From the IMG/VR virus record IMGVR_UViG_3300036832_001500, positions 1-37,667 of that record: DNA of 37,667 bases, one strand, 5' to 3'. The DNA is from a virus. The notes beneath the pieces were generated by a model, which was given only the letters and a program-made list of their open reading frames with translations, had not been told where the DNA came from and ran no database searches. Shown one piece after another: positions 1 to 6,403 of the stretch (position 1 is its first letter; every line of letters starts with the position of its first letter). The translations under genes and the position numbers were made by a program.

Positions 1-96
1 CCTGCTAAGTTACAGGCGGTTCTCACATTAGTTGCATCGGAATTGCACCAAGATTTCTCTTGCGAATTAACATTTAGCGTGGGATTTTCCCCTCCC
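1..96 (+). promoter_or_regulatory. leader upstream of the first XRE gene
   Basis: Gene-free and clearly more AT-rich than its surroundings, as expected of a promoter region. TTGCAC at 43-48 is 17 bases from ATTAAC at 66-71, a weak -35/-10 pair. No convincing Shine-Dalgarno sequence precedes the ATG at 97; the bases just before it are pyrimidine-rich. The region may also hold an operator for one of the phage XRE proteins, but no clear palindrome is visible. The call is an inference from position and composition. Confidence 0.3.
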
Positions 97-369
97 ATGA
101 CAGCCCAGACGGAGTTTGGGGAGCGCGTGCGCCGAGCCCGCAGGAACGCGGGATACACGCAACGGAGTGTTGCGAACCAGCTCGGCTGTTCGTCGCGCAC
201 GATCGGGGATTGGGAGCGCGGCTACCACACGCCGCAACCCGGGCTCTTTCTCGAGTTCGCGCGCCTCGTCAACGCCTCTACCGCCTGGCTCTACGACGGA
301 GAGGGGCCCATCAGTGGCGCAGCAACTAATGACTCGAATCAGCGGAGTGACGCAGTCGGACACGGCTAG
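97..369 (+). CDS. XRE-family helix-turn-helix regulator
   Basis: A 90-residue protein with one Cro/C1-type HTH at about residues 7-62. The family pattern is clear: an arginine-rich first helix, GYTQRSVANQLG as helices 2-3, SSRTIGDWERG as the recognition region, then TPQPGLFLEFARL. It probably binds DNA as a dimer and controls the early operon that starts here. An in-frame TTG at 43 would add 18 residues, but the ATG at 97 gives the normal domain start. Its last 56 bases overlap the SSB-like gene. Whether it is the main repressor or a Cro-like protein cannot be told. Confidence 0.85.
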   Translation: MTAQTEFGERVRRARRNAGYTQRSVANQLGCSSRTIGDWERGYHTPQPGLFLEFARLVNASTAWLYDGEGPISGAATNDSNQRSDAVGHG

Positions 370-877
370 AGGGCCGATCTTCCGCGTCCAGACCGCCAAC
401 GGCGAGTACTCCACGTTCAACGGCGCTGCCGCTCACCAGGCGCGCCAGCTCATCGGCGCCGAGGTCGTCCTCACCTACACGCAGAAGGAGGTCGACAAGA
501 ACGGCCAGCACTTCACGAATCTCTACTACGAGGGCGCAGAGGCGACGACGGGGACGCTGCCCGGCTTCGCGGGCCCGCCGCCCGGCTTCGGTAACTCACC
601 CAGCGGGCTCGCGCCGCTGAACTTCACGCCGCCGGCGGCGCCGCCCGAGTCGGACCGCGAGATCAAGATCATGCGCCAGACCGCGACCAAGGTCGCAGCG
701 CACATGCTCGGCTACCTGGACGCGGCGGAGCAAACGCCGACCGGGTTGCTCGACATCTCGGAGTTCCTCGTCTCGTACTACCAGCACGGGCACACGCCGA
801 CTCGCCCGATGCCCGCCTACGGCGACCCCGGGCCCGAGCAGGCGCCCATGTACTCCGACGACGACATCCCCTTCTGA
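314..877 (+). CDS. single-stranded DNA-binding protein-like
   Basis: A 187-residue protein. Residues about 15-65 look like a small OB-fold (strands around PIFRVQTANGEYSTF, EVVLTYTQKEV and FTNLYYEG). A Pro/Gly-rich linker and a helical stretch (IKIMRQTATKVAAHMLGYL) follow. The C-terminus ends in DDDIPF, the acidic tip that SSB proteins use to recruit partners. This supports a ssDNA-binding role beside the nucleases downstream. GTG at 314 is chosen because GGAGAGGGG lies 7 bases upstream; ATG at 329 is the alternative. The longer frame from 116 is a shadow of the XRE gene. The fold is inferred and similarity to canonical SSB is weak apart from the tip. Confidence 0.6.
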   Translation: MAQQLMTRISGVTQSDTARGPIFRVQTANGEYSTFNGAAAHQARQLIGAEVVLTYTQKEVDKNGQHFTNLYYEGAEATTGTLPGFAGPPPGFGNSPSGLAPLNFTPPAAPPESDREIKIMRQTATKVAAHMLGYLDAAEQTPTGLLDISEFLVSYYQHGHTPTRPMPAYGDPGPEQAPMYSDDDIPF

Positions 878-1038
878 TGACGGGCGAGGAGATTTACGTC
901 ATCTACTGCGAGTCGTGCGCGCATCTCTCTGAGACGACGCGCCGCGGCGAAGCGCTACCCGCCTGGGCGTTCCTGCCCACGGAGCAGAAGCGCGTATGGG
1001 ATCGCATCGCGCGTCAGATCGAGGAGCGCTACGCGTGA
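877..1038 (+). CDS. small conserved-type phage protein
   Basis: A 53-residue protein starting with MTGEEIYVIYCESC. It has a single CxxC-type pair near residues 11-14 and a charged helical C-terminal half (QKRVWDRIARQIEERYA). The start overlaps the stop of the SSB-like gene (TGATG), and the stop is overlapped by the next GTG, so it is probably translationally coupled in the early operon. Function unknown. Half a zinc knuckle is possible, but no second Cys/His pair is evident. Confidence 0.6.
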   Translation: MTGEEIYVIYCESCAHLSETTRRGEALPAWAFLPTEQKRVWDRIARQIEERYA

Positions 1039-1865
1039 AGCTCGCCGACTTCGTCGAGCCCTGGGTGTTGCCGATCGAGCACTGGTCAGCCTCGAGCTTG
1101 AACATGCTCTCTGTCTGCCCACGACAGTGGCAAGCGCGGTATGTCCACGGGCGCAAAGAAGCGCCAGGCGCCGCGCGCATCCTGGGCTCGGCGAACCACG
1201 AGGCCGTCCAGTGGAATTGCGAAGCGAAGATGATGAACGGCGAGGACGCGCCGCTCGAGGAGCTCGTCGAGTTCTTCAACGACGAGGCGTACCCGAAGCA
1301 GCTCGAGCGCGTCGGCGGCGCCGGCGAAGTGCAGTGGGACTACGGCGAGGACGCCGACCAACAGCGCGAGCTCGGCGTGAAGATGGTCAGCGCCTACCAC
1401 CTGAACGTCGCGCCGCGCGTCGAGCCGCGCGAGGTCGAAGCGCGCATCGACGTCGATGTCCCGGGCGTGCCCGTCCCGGTGATCGGCTACGTCGACATCG
1501 TCCAACAGGGTCTCCGTCCGATCATTGACCTGAAGACGTCGAAGCAGAAGCGCACCGAGTTGAAACCCGAGTGGCGCTTGCAGGGACGCATCTACCAGCT
1601 CGCCTACATGCGGCCGGTCGACTGGCAAGTGATCACCAAGGCGAAATGGCCGACCACCTGGACCGGGCTCGACGCGCCGGGGCTTCTGCAGGAAGTCGAA
1701 CACGCTGGCATCACGCGCACGATGATCCGCCAGCTCTCAGACCTCGCCAATCACTACATGACGGTCTACGGGCCCGACACCGACTGGCCGGCTACCGGAA
1801 TCACGCACGACTGGCGCTGCAACTGGTGCGCCTACAAGTCCGACTGCCCCGCTTGGAGGACGTAG
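1035..1865 (+). CDS. PD-(D/E)XK nuclease, RecB/Cas4-like
   Basis: A 276-residue protein with the hallmarks of the RecB/Cas4-type exonuclease fold. There is an N-terminal CPRQW cysteine motif, then GYVDIV, then IIDLKTSKQK (the D...DxK catalytic core), then QGRIYQLAY (the Q-x6-Y motif). The C-terminus carries CNWCAYKSDCPAW, three cysteines. With the N-terminal Cys these probably bind a [4Fe-4S] cluster. Phage members process DNA ends in recombination or replication, which fits the neighbouring SSB-like gene. GTG at 1035 overlaps the preceding stop (GTGA) and starts close to the first motif; the longer frame from 996 runs into the previous gene. Confidence 0.88.
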   Translation: MKLADFVEPWVLPIEHWSASSLNMLSVCPRQWQARYVHGRKEAPGAARILGSANHEAVQWNCEAKMMNGEDAPLEELVEFFNDEAYPKQLERVGGAGEVQWDYGEDADQQRELGVKMVSAYHLNVAPRVEPREVEARIDVDVPGVPVPVIGYVDIVQQGLRPIIDLKTSKQKRTELKPEWRLQGRIYQLAYMRPVDWQVITKAKWPTTWTGLDAPGLLQEVEHAGITRTMIRQLSDLANHYMTVYGPDTDWPATGITHDWRCNWCAYKSDCPAWRT

Positions 1866-2003
1866 ATGATCTACATCCCGATCGCGATCGCTGCGCTCGC
1901 GTTGTTCCGTTGCTTCACGCTCGAACGCCGCTGCCATCGGCTCGAGCGCCGGCTGAATCGCTTCCGCTCGCCGCACGGCGTACTGCGGAGTACGCGCGAG
2001 TGA
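1866..2003 (+). CDS. small single-span membrane protein
   Basis: A 45-residue protein too short for most gene callers. Residues 2-15 are hydrophobic (YIPIAIAALALF), and the rest is strongly basic with many Arg. It starts directly after the nuclease stop, and its own stop is overlapped by the next GTG (GTGA), so the spacing is operon-like. Function unknown. The short hydrophobic stretch followed by a basic tail suggests membrane attachment with the tail in the cytoplasm. Confidence 0.5.
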   Translation: MIYIPIAIAALALFRCFTLERRCHRLERRLNRFRSPHGVLRSTRE

Positions 2004-2671
2004 CGAAGCTCCCGATGGAAAGCTGGGACGTCAAGGGCGTCCAGGGCCCGAAGTACACGGTTGGCCCGAAGTGCGCAGTCGCTACGTGCCCGCATTGGGC
2101 CGACCACGCGCACCACATCTGGCGCCGCTCGTTTCTCGTCGGCGACTACAAGTGGGTGCAGTTGCCCGACACGAGGATCGTGCAGAACTTGTGCGCGCTC
2201 TGCTGGCAATGCCACCAACGGATCACCGAGAACGTCGCCTGGATCGAGCTCGTCGACGGAGCCTTTCGCTACATCGACCCCTTGAGGGAGACCAACGAGG
2301 TTCTCGTCCCCCAGCCGAAGGACTTGCCGTCGTTCGCTACGGCGATGCAAATCAAGATCGACGGCAGTGAGGTCGCTCACGAAGAGGTCGTCCAGGAGCG
2401 CGAGGAGCCGCCGTGTCCAACCTGCGGACATCAAAAGCGCAAGACGACGCGCGAGCTGCCGGCGGGCCCGCGACGTAATCGCGCCTCCTGGACGGTGAGC
2501 GTTCCGAAGGACGAGCGCGAGAACGGCGCCGACGTCCTGGACGCGCTCGCGCTCGCCTGCGCAGAGAAGCTCGGCCGCGCCGATCACTCCTCGTGGAAGT
2601 ACTACACGCTCGCCGAAGTGCTGGCGTCATTCACGCTCGGCCACATCGACGTCGCGGACTTCGTCGAATGA
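2000..2671 (+). CDS. HNH-type endonuclease-like protein
   Basis: A 223-residue protein. The N-terminal ~90 residues resemble an HNH/ββα-metal nuclease: CAVATCPHWADHAHHIWRR supplies Cys and His ligands, and NLCALCWQCHQRITE gives the Asn and Cys pairs. The central region holds a second zinc-knuckle-like motif, CPTCGHQKRK (around residue 138), before a C-terminal helical domain. GTG at 2000 overlaps the upstream stop; the long upstream extension of this frame is antisense-like noise inside the nuclease gene. The role is probably DNA processing in the early operon. The catalytic His pair is read by eye, so the activity is inferred. Confidence 0.7.
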   Translation: MTKLPMESWDVKGVQGPKYTVGPKCAVATCPHWADHAHHIWRRSFLVGDYKWVQLPDTRIVQNLCALCWQCHQRITENVAWIELVDGAFRYIDPLRETNEVLVPQPKDLPSFATAMQIKIDGSEVAHEEVVQEREEPPCPTCGHQKRKTTRELPAGPRRNRASWTVSVPKDERENGADVLDALALACAEKLGRADHSSWKYYTLAEVLASFTLGHIDVADFVE

Positions 2672-3123
2672 GAACGCCGCTTTCGCTTACCTGGCTCGAG
2701 CTCTTCCACGCCGCCGTGGTCGGAGTTACGCGCAACATCGAAGCGCTCGCATTCGGCCGGCGCGATGACCTGCACGGGAAACCAACGCTGAATCCGTGGG
2801 TGCGCCACATCGAAGCCGCTGCGACGGAGCTCGTCTCCGCCAAGTTCTTGAACGAGTACTGGAACGCGTTGGCGCCGAAGCCGAGAGAGCTGAAGAGCGA
2901 CATGGGCACGCGCACGCAGATCCGCTCCTCGATGGACCTAAACGGCCACTTGATCATCCACCCGGACGATCCAGATGACGGGCTCTTCTACCTCGTGATC
3001 GGCACGGCCCCGCACTTCGAGATGCTCGGTCCCGTCCGCGCCGGCGACGTCAAGCGACCGGAGTACTGGACGACGTTCACGGGGCGACCCGCGTTCTGGA
3101 TTCCGCAAGCGGTGCTCCTATGA
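2668..3123 (+). CDS. conserved phage protein of unknown function
   Basis: A 151-residue protein resembling a family I recognise from actinobacterial and environmental phages. The N-terminus has the pattern LTWLELFHAAVVGV, followed by R..DLHG and W..HIEAAATEL. The middle holds QIRSSMDLNGHLIIHPDD and the end FYLVIGTAP, then KRPEYW. The alternation of a helical N-terminus, a charged IHPDD motif and a VIG strand is suggestive of a nuclease-like fold, but no catalytic set is proven. It starts with ATGA on the HNH gene stop and so is coupled to it. Members lie among DNA-metabolism genes. Confidence 0.75.
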   Translation: MRTPLSLTWLELFHAAVVGVTRNIEALAFGRRDDLHGKPTLNPWVRHIEAAATELVSAKFLNEYWNALAPKPRELKSDMGTRTQIRSSMDLNGHLIIHPDDPDDGLFYLVIGTAPHFEMLGPVRAGDVKRPEYWTTFTGRPAFWIPQAVLL

Positions 3124-3284
3124 GCATCGAGCTCCGTCAGGCGACCAATCACACCGACCAGGCGATCAACGTGGCTGGCGCCGAGATGACATCCGGCGAC
3201 CCAGAGAAGGCGTTCACGCTCGCCGTGCTCGCCGTCGCGTTCGCGATTCGCGAGGCAAGCATTCGCGCGAAGGAGCGCACGTGA
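3120..3284 (+). CDS. small helical protein, unknown
   Basis: A 54-residue protein placed between two coupled genes. The start overlaps the upstream stop by ATGA, and the stop overlaps the endonuclease VII GTG by four bases. The sequence is mostly predicted helix, with an alanine-rich second half (FTLAVLAVAFAIREASIRAKE) that is amphipathic rather than a clear membrane span. Function not recognised; the coupling argues that it is expressed. Confidence 0.55.
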   Translation: MSIELRQATNHTDQAINVAGAEMTSGDPEKAFTLAVLAVAFAIREASIRAKERT

Positions 3285-3541
3285 GAAAGCGTAAGCCGAC
3301 ACGCGCGGAGCAGCTCGGCATCAGCGACGAACGCTATGCGGAGATGCTCGAGGATCAAGACGGACACTGCGCGCTCTGCCCCGGCGTCCCGGGGACGCGC
3401 CGGCTACACGTCGACCACAACCACGCGACCGGCGAAGTACGCGGGCTTCTCTGCCATCGCTGCAACCGAGTGCTCGCCACGTGGGTGACGCCGCAATGGT
3501 GCATCGACGCGGCGAACTACTTGTGGAAGTACGCGCGGTGA
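3281..3541 (+). CDS. recombination endonuclease VII-like
   Basis: An 86-residue protein matching the T4 gp49 endonuclease VII family. It has CALC, then LHVDHNHATGEVRGLLCHRCN, which contains the catalytic histidine/DHxHATG motif, the Asn, and the two CxxC zinc-binding pairs. The family resolves branched DNA and mismatches, in phage recombination and before packaging. It is shorter than T4 gp49, as is usual for these phage-encoded core versions. The GTG at 3281 overlaps the upstream stop (GTGA). Confidence 0.9.
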   Translation: MRKRKPTRAEQLGISDERYAEMLEDQDGHCALCPGVPGTRRLHVDHNHATGEVRGLLCHRCNRVLATWVTPQWCIDAANYLWKYAR

Positions 3542-3723
3542 CCTTGTCGGGAACGCTCGAAAGACGCATCGTCGATCTCGAGCTCGCTCTTTCGGAAGCT
3601 CTCGACGACAACGGCGAGCTGCACCTGGCGAATCGTAAGTTGACCCAGCGCGTGCGCGAGCTCGAGGCGCGGATCGAGCGCAAGGACTTGCGCATCGCCG
3701 CCATGCGAAGGGAGCAGAGATGA
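3538..3723 (+). CDS. small coiled-coil protein
   Basis: A 61-residue protein, almost entirely charged helix with heptad-like Leu/Ile spacing (LERRIVDLELALSEAL, then LTQRVRELEARIERK). This suggests a short parallel coiled coil. GTG at 3538 overlaps the endonuclease VII stop, and its own stop is overlapped by the next ATG. Such small coiled coils often precede phage replication-organiser genes, but the function here is unknown. Confidence 0.6.
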   Translation: MTLSGTLERRIVDLELALSEALDDNGELHLANRKLTQRVRELEARIERKDLRIAAMRREQR

Positions 3724-4187
3724 GCGTGCACGTGACGTCGTGGGTTTGGTCGCAGAAGATCGGCGACCCGGAAGCGAAGCTCGTCCTGCTGAAGCTCGCC
3801 GATCAATCGAATGACGAGGGGCACTGCTGGCCGTCGCGCGAGACGATCGCAGAAGCGTGCGAAACGAGCGTTTCGACGGTGAAGCGCCGCGTCGCGTTTC
3901 TCGTCGAGCTCGGCGTGCTCGAGGTTCGCCCGCGCTGGCGCGTCGGGGGACTGCGCTCGAGCAACGAGTACGTCATCCCTTACCGTCGGTCCACTGTTGA
4001 CCCGGCAGTAGGGTCAGCACGTGACCCGGCCGTCGGTCCACCTACGGACCCGCATGTCGGTCCACGCAGGGTGACCCAAGAACCGTCAGTAGAAGCGTTA
4101 TTGAACCATCAGCGCGCGCCGGTAGAAATCGACCTCGATGCCAACCGCGAGGCACTGCGCAAGCTGCGTTCCGAGCTCGGGCTATGA
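3720..4187 (+). CDS. replication-initiator-like HTH protein
   Basis: A 155-residue protein with an N-terminal winged helix-turn-helix (residues about 3-85). It has the features of the HTH_36 type: TSWVWSQ at the start, KLVLLKLADQSNDEGHCWPS, then IAEACETSVSTVKRRVAFL and LGVLEV. In phages this domain is typical of replication-organiser proteins that bind the origin. A linker of three eight-residue repeats (VDPAVGSA, RDPAVGPP, TDPHVGPR) joins it to a short helical tail. The coding DNA of the linker holds iteron-like repeats, as in lambda O where the origin lies inside the gene. A transcription-factor role is also possible. Confidence 0.7.
   Translation: MSVHVTSWVWSQKIGDPEAKLVLLKLADQSNDEGHCWPSRETIAEACETSVSTVKRRVAFLVELGVLEVRPRWRVGGLRSSNEYVIPYRRSTVDPAVGSARDPAVGPPTDPHVGPRRVTQEPSVEALLNHQRAPVEIDLDANREALRKLRSELGL
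3985..4077 (+). repeat. iteron-like repeats inside the HTH gene
   Basis: GTCGGTCCAC occurs exactly at 3985-3994, 4032-4041 and 4056-4065. TGACCC lies at 3998-4003, 4022-4027 and 4072-4077, with the inverse GGGTCA at 4011-4016. The first GTCGGTCCAC is in a different reading frame from the other two, so the repetition is not only a by-product of the repeated protein linker. This could be the phage replication origin, bound by the product of the gene that contains it. The alternative is a simple expansion of a linker-coding repeat. Confidence 0.45.
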
Positions 4188-4360
4188 GAGACCGCGGCGC
4201 CGGTTGCTCGAGCGGCGTTCACCTTGCCGAGATGGGCCAATGCCACGTGTGCAAGAAGTGGTTTATCAGCCTGGTGCGACCCTTCGCCGACCCCTACGTG
4301 TGCGCGCCCTGCACGCGCCAACTCCTTCAGCGCCCGGGGGCGAAGCGACCATCAACCTAA
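4184..4360 (+). CDS. small zinc-ribbon protein
   Basis: A 58-residue protein with two knuckles, CHVC (residues 20-23) and CAPC (40-43), about 16 residues apart. This is the spacing of a small treble-clef or zinc ribbon. The C-terminus is basic. It overlaps the initiator-like gene by ATGA and is the last gene before the integrase promoter. Zinc ribbons of this size usually bind nucleic acid or act as adaptors; the target is unknown. Confidence 0.65.
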   Translation: MRDRGAGCSSGVHLAEMGQCHVCKKWFISLVRPFADPYVCAPCTRQLLQRPGAKRPST

Positions 4361-4363
4361 TGG

Positions 4364-4386
4364 TGTGATAATGTCCTGCGGACATT
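4364..4386 (+). promoter_or_regulatory. integrase promoter with overlapping operator
   Basis: TGTGATAAT at 4364-4372 is an extended -10 element (TGn plus GATAAT). No good -35 is seen. Overlapping it is a perfect inverted repeat, AATGTCC-TGC-GGACATT (4370-4386), between the -10 and the strong ribosome site AAGGAGGAGG (4394-4403). A dimeric repressor bound there would block integrase transcription. The same element could instead act as a leader hairpin in the RNA. Confidence 0.5.
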
Positions 4387-4409
4387 TGTCATCAAGGAGG
4401 AGGATCACT

Positions 4410-5570
4410 ATGACCCGTATTCGCCCGAAGCGCGAGGGTGTCGACAACATCCCCGGCTTCTATCGCGTCCTACAGAAGAACGGCTACAAGTACGAGTTCC
4501 GTCCGCCGGGCGAGCGCAAGCCCGTCTTCGTTCCCGGTAATCCGACCAAGGCGGAAGCGAAGCGCTGGCGTGCGAAGTACCTGGGGCTCGAGGAGCACGA
4601 GCGCACGATCATCACGCAGGAGAAGTTCCACGGCTACGCGCTCGCGTGGATCGAGACGACGCCGACGCTGAAGGTGCGAACGCGGAAGCTCTACAAGTCG
4701 AATCTCGAGCTGCACCTGAAGAAGCTCCACAACCTGAAGCTGCACGAGATCGACGCCGACAAGATTCGCGGGCTCGTCATCACGCCGATGACGGAGGCGG
4801 GCTACGCCGGCAATACGATCTCGAACGTGCTGAAGGTGATCAGCTCTGTGCTCGGCTACGCGCTCGACAAGAAGAAGATCGTCGCTAATCCGATGAACAA
4901 CCTGAGCAAGCGCGACCGTCCGAAGATCAAGAAGAAGCGGAAGCGCATCCTCAAGCCGGAAGAGGCGGCAAAGTTCATCGGGCTCGCCGGCGACTACAAG
5001 GCGTTGTTCGCGGTCATGCTCTTCGGCGGTCTCCGCATCTCCGAAGTGCTCGGACTCTGCTGGGACGACGTCGACCTGAAGGCTGGGAAGATTCATGTCT
5101 GGCGCCAGCTCGCGTACTCGAAGGACGAGGTCACGATCGGCGAGCACTGGACGGAGCTCAAGGGTGAAGACGAAGACGTCAAGGAGCGCTACGTCGAAAT
5201 TGCAGGAGTGCTCAAGGCGTTGCTCGTCGCGCATCGCGGCGACCGCATCGTGCACCGTGATGACTTCGTTTTCTGGACGTCGAATGCGACGCCTTACTCG
5301 CAGCGAAACATCCAGCGCGTTTTCAAGTCGACGGTCGAGCTCGCCGGTCTCGATAACGAGCCAGTCCTAACCCCGCATCAGTGTCGGCACAATTTCGCGT
5401 CGGCTTTGATCGCGAGTGGGGCGGACGTCGGCTTCGTCGCCGACCAGCTCGGGCACGCGGACCCGAACGTCACGCTCGCGATCTACCGGCATGAGTTCCG
5501 CGCGGCGCGCGAGGCCGGCTCGGGCGCGGCGGCTATCGACCGCATCTACAGCGAGGCGATGGCAAAGTAG
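4410..5570 (+). CDS. int: tyrosine-recombinase integrase
   Basis: A 386-residue phage integrase. The N-terminal region (about 15-60) is an arm-binding-like domain. A SAM-like core-binding domain spans about 70-165 and the catalytic domain about 180-375. Catalytic residues are visible: R209 in GGLRISE, K251 in TELKGED, H323 and R326 in HQCRH, H349 in LGHAD, and nucleophile Y359 in AIYRHEF. It catalyses site-specific integration of the phage into the host chromosome. The ATG at 4410 follows AAGGAGGAGG; the long frame upstream is rejected. An attP-like site lies just downstream, the standard arrangement for temperate phages. Confidence 0.95.
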   Translation: MTRIRPKREGVDNIPGFYRVLQKNGYKYEFRPPGERKPVFVPGNPTKAEAKRWRAKYLGLEEHERTIITQEKFHGYALAWIETTPTLKVRTRKLYKSNLELHLKKLHNLKLHEIDADKIRGLVITPMTEAGYAGNTISNVLKVISSVLGYALDKKKIVANPMNNLSKRDRPKIKKKRKRILKPEEAAKFIGLAGDYKALFAVMLFGGLRISEVLGLCWDDVDLKAGKIHVWRQLAYSKDEVTIGEHWTELKGEDEDVKERYVEIAGVLKALLVAHRGDRIVHRDDFVFWTSNATPYSQRNIQRVFKSTVELAGLDNEPVLTPHQCRHNFASALIASGADVGFVADQLGHADPNVTLAIYRHEFRAAREAGSGAAAIDRIYSEAMAK

Positions 5571-5594
5571 AGCCCTGCGGCATCGCGTGTGCAG

Positions 5595-5619
5595 AGGGGC
5601 CCTTCGGGGCCCCTTTTTT
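5595..5619 (+). terminator. rho-independent terminator after integrase
   Basis: AGGGGCCC, loop TTCG, GGGCCCCT: a perfect eight-base stem closed by a stable UUCG tetraloop and followed by a T run at 5614-5619. It lies 25 bases after the integrase stop and separates integrase transcription from the attachment site. Confidence 0.9.
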
Positions 5620-5624
5620 GTAGG

Positions 5625-5648
5625 GTGGTGCGTAAAGTGGTGTGTCAC
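5625..5648 (+). repeat. left pair of attP arm-type repeats
   Basis: GTGGTGCGT at 5625-5633 and GTGGTGTGTCAC at 5637-5648 are direct repeats 12 bases apart. The same pair (GTGGTGCGTCAC and TGGTGTGTCAT) recurs about 230 bases downstream, on the other side of the tRNA segment. Pairs of short direct repeats on both sides of a core are what the N-terminal domain of lambda-type integrases binds. Confidence 0.6.
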
Positions 5649-5710
5649 TTCCAGTTTTCCCGCTCGCAAGGTAGAAAAGTAAGGAGCGGTTTGGCTTAGA
5701 TACACCGTTT

Positions 5711-5748
5711 GCGGGAGTAGCTCAGTTGGTAGAGCATCAGCTTCCCAA
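5711..5748 (+). other. attP: attP core: 5' half of tRNA-Gly(CCC)
   Basis: This reads as the first 38 nucleotides of a tRNA: acceptor 5' strand GCGGGAG, TA, D-arm GCTC...GAGC with AGTTGGTA loop, then anticodon 5' strand TCAGC and loop TTCCCAA. The anticodon would be CCC (Gly). The next bases should pair as GCTGA but are TCTTG, and no T-arm or 3' acceptor follows, so this is not a functional tRNA. Beside the integrase it is best explained as the identity segment shared with the host tRNA gene. The region 5571-5907 holds no convincing gene; it carries the terminator, this segment and the flanking repeats. Confidence 0.75.
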
Positions 5749-5858
5749 TCTTGTCTAAGTCCCGCATCGTTGAGCCAAAAGCCCTGCTCACGGCAACCTA
5801 GTTCTCTCGAACTTCTCACCTAGGTTTCATGCGGGTATCAGCGGGAGCTCAGGCGCGC

Positions 5859-5881
5859 GTGGTGCGTCACTGGTGTGTCAT
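5859..5881 (+). repeat. right pair of attP arm-type repeats
   Basis: GTGGTGCGTCAC at 5859-5870 is followed by TGGTGTGTCAT at 5871-5881, matching the pair at 5625-5648 in sequence, order, orientation and near-helical spacing. With the tRNA segment between them they outline an attP of about 260 bases. The right pair lies just before the HNH gene. Confidence 0.6.
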
Positions 5882-5907
5882 CCTGCCGACGCGATACGCT
5901 CGCTCGC

Positions 5908-6378
5908 GTGGCGTTGCCACGGACACTCCCGGAGCCCCTGTCGATCAGAGACGCGTTGCGCTTCTGGACAATTGTCGACAAGCGCGAGGACGGGTGCTGG
6001 CGCTTCATGCGCAAGGGCGTCGGACGCGATGGTCGCACCTACACGTTCCACGTACAAGGCCGGCAATACTCCGCCAGAAGGATCGCTTGGGAGCTCGAGC
6101 GTCCAGACCGTCCGTTGACGACAAAAGTCCGCCTGCTCGCCACGTGCCGCAATCCCTGGTGCGTGAATCCAGACCACATGCGCATCGCTATCGGCGGAGG
6201 GATTCTCCCCCGAGAGAAGTGCCATCGAGGGCACGACTTCACCGAGGAGAACACCTACTTCACGACGCAAGGAAAGCGCGCCTGCCGCAAATGCATTCGT
6301 TTTATGGGACAAAAACGTAGGAAGCGGTATTTGCGCGAGGGGCGGGGCTGGGCCCGTACCTACAAGCCCATCACCTGA
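5908..6378 (+). CDS. HNH endonuclease (homing type)
   Basis: A 156-residue protein with the layout of phage HNH nucleases. It has DGCWRF near the N-terminus, then ARRIAWELE, then TCRNPWCVNPDHMRI, which carries the Cys, Asn and His metal and catalytic positions. A C-terminal zinc part follows (KCHRGHDF, then CRKC). GTG at 5908 is chosen to leave the attP repeats outside the gene; GTG at 5875 would add 11 residues and overlap them. Neither has a strong ribosome site. It may be a free-standing homing endonuclease, or a nuclease used in the phage cycle. It lies directly beside attP, where accessory genes gather. Confidence 0.8.
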   Translation: MALPRTLPEPLSIRDALRFWTIVDKREDGCWRFMRKGVGRDGRTYTFHVQGRQYSARRIAWELERPDRPLTTKVRLLATCRNPWCVNPDHMRIAIGGGILPREKCHRGHDFTEENTYFTTQGKRACRKCIRFMGQKRRKRYLREGRGWARTYKPIT

Positions 6379-6403
6379 TGGCAAAAGTCCGCACTGAGTA
6401 CGC

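Noticed and set aside
4470-5255. A 261-codon minus-strand frame within integrase
   Set aside because: It is antisense to a gene with all the tyrosine-recombinase catalytic residues and has no domain of its own.
5695-5759. CTTAGA...TCTAAG inverted repeat around the tRNA segment as integrase core sites
   Set aside because: Only six bases match over a 53-base gap, which is expected by chance.
5711-5760. Functional tRNA-Gly gene
   Set aside because: The anticodon stem does not close, and there is no variable loop, T-arm or 3' acceptor strand; only the 5' half is present.
5795-5826. AACCTAG...CTAGGTT inverted repeat as a terminator
   Set aside because: The stem is seven bases with an 18-base loop and no T run; it may be a protein-binding site near attP, but the evidence is too thin.
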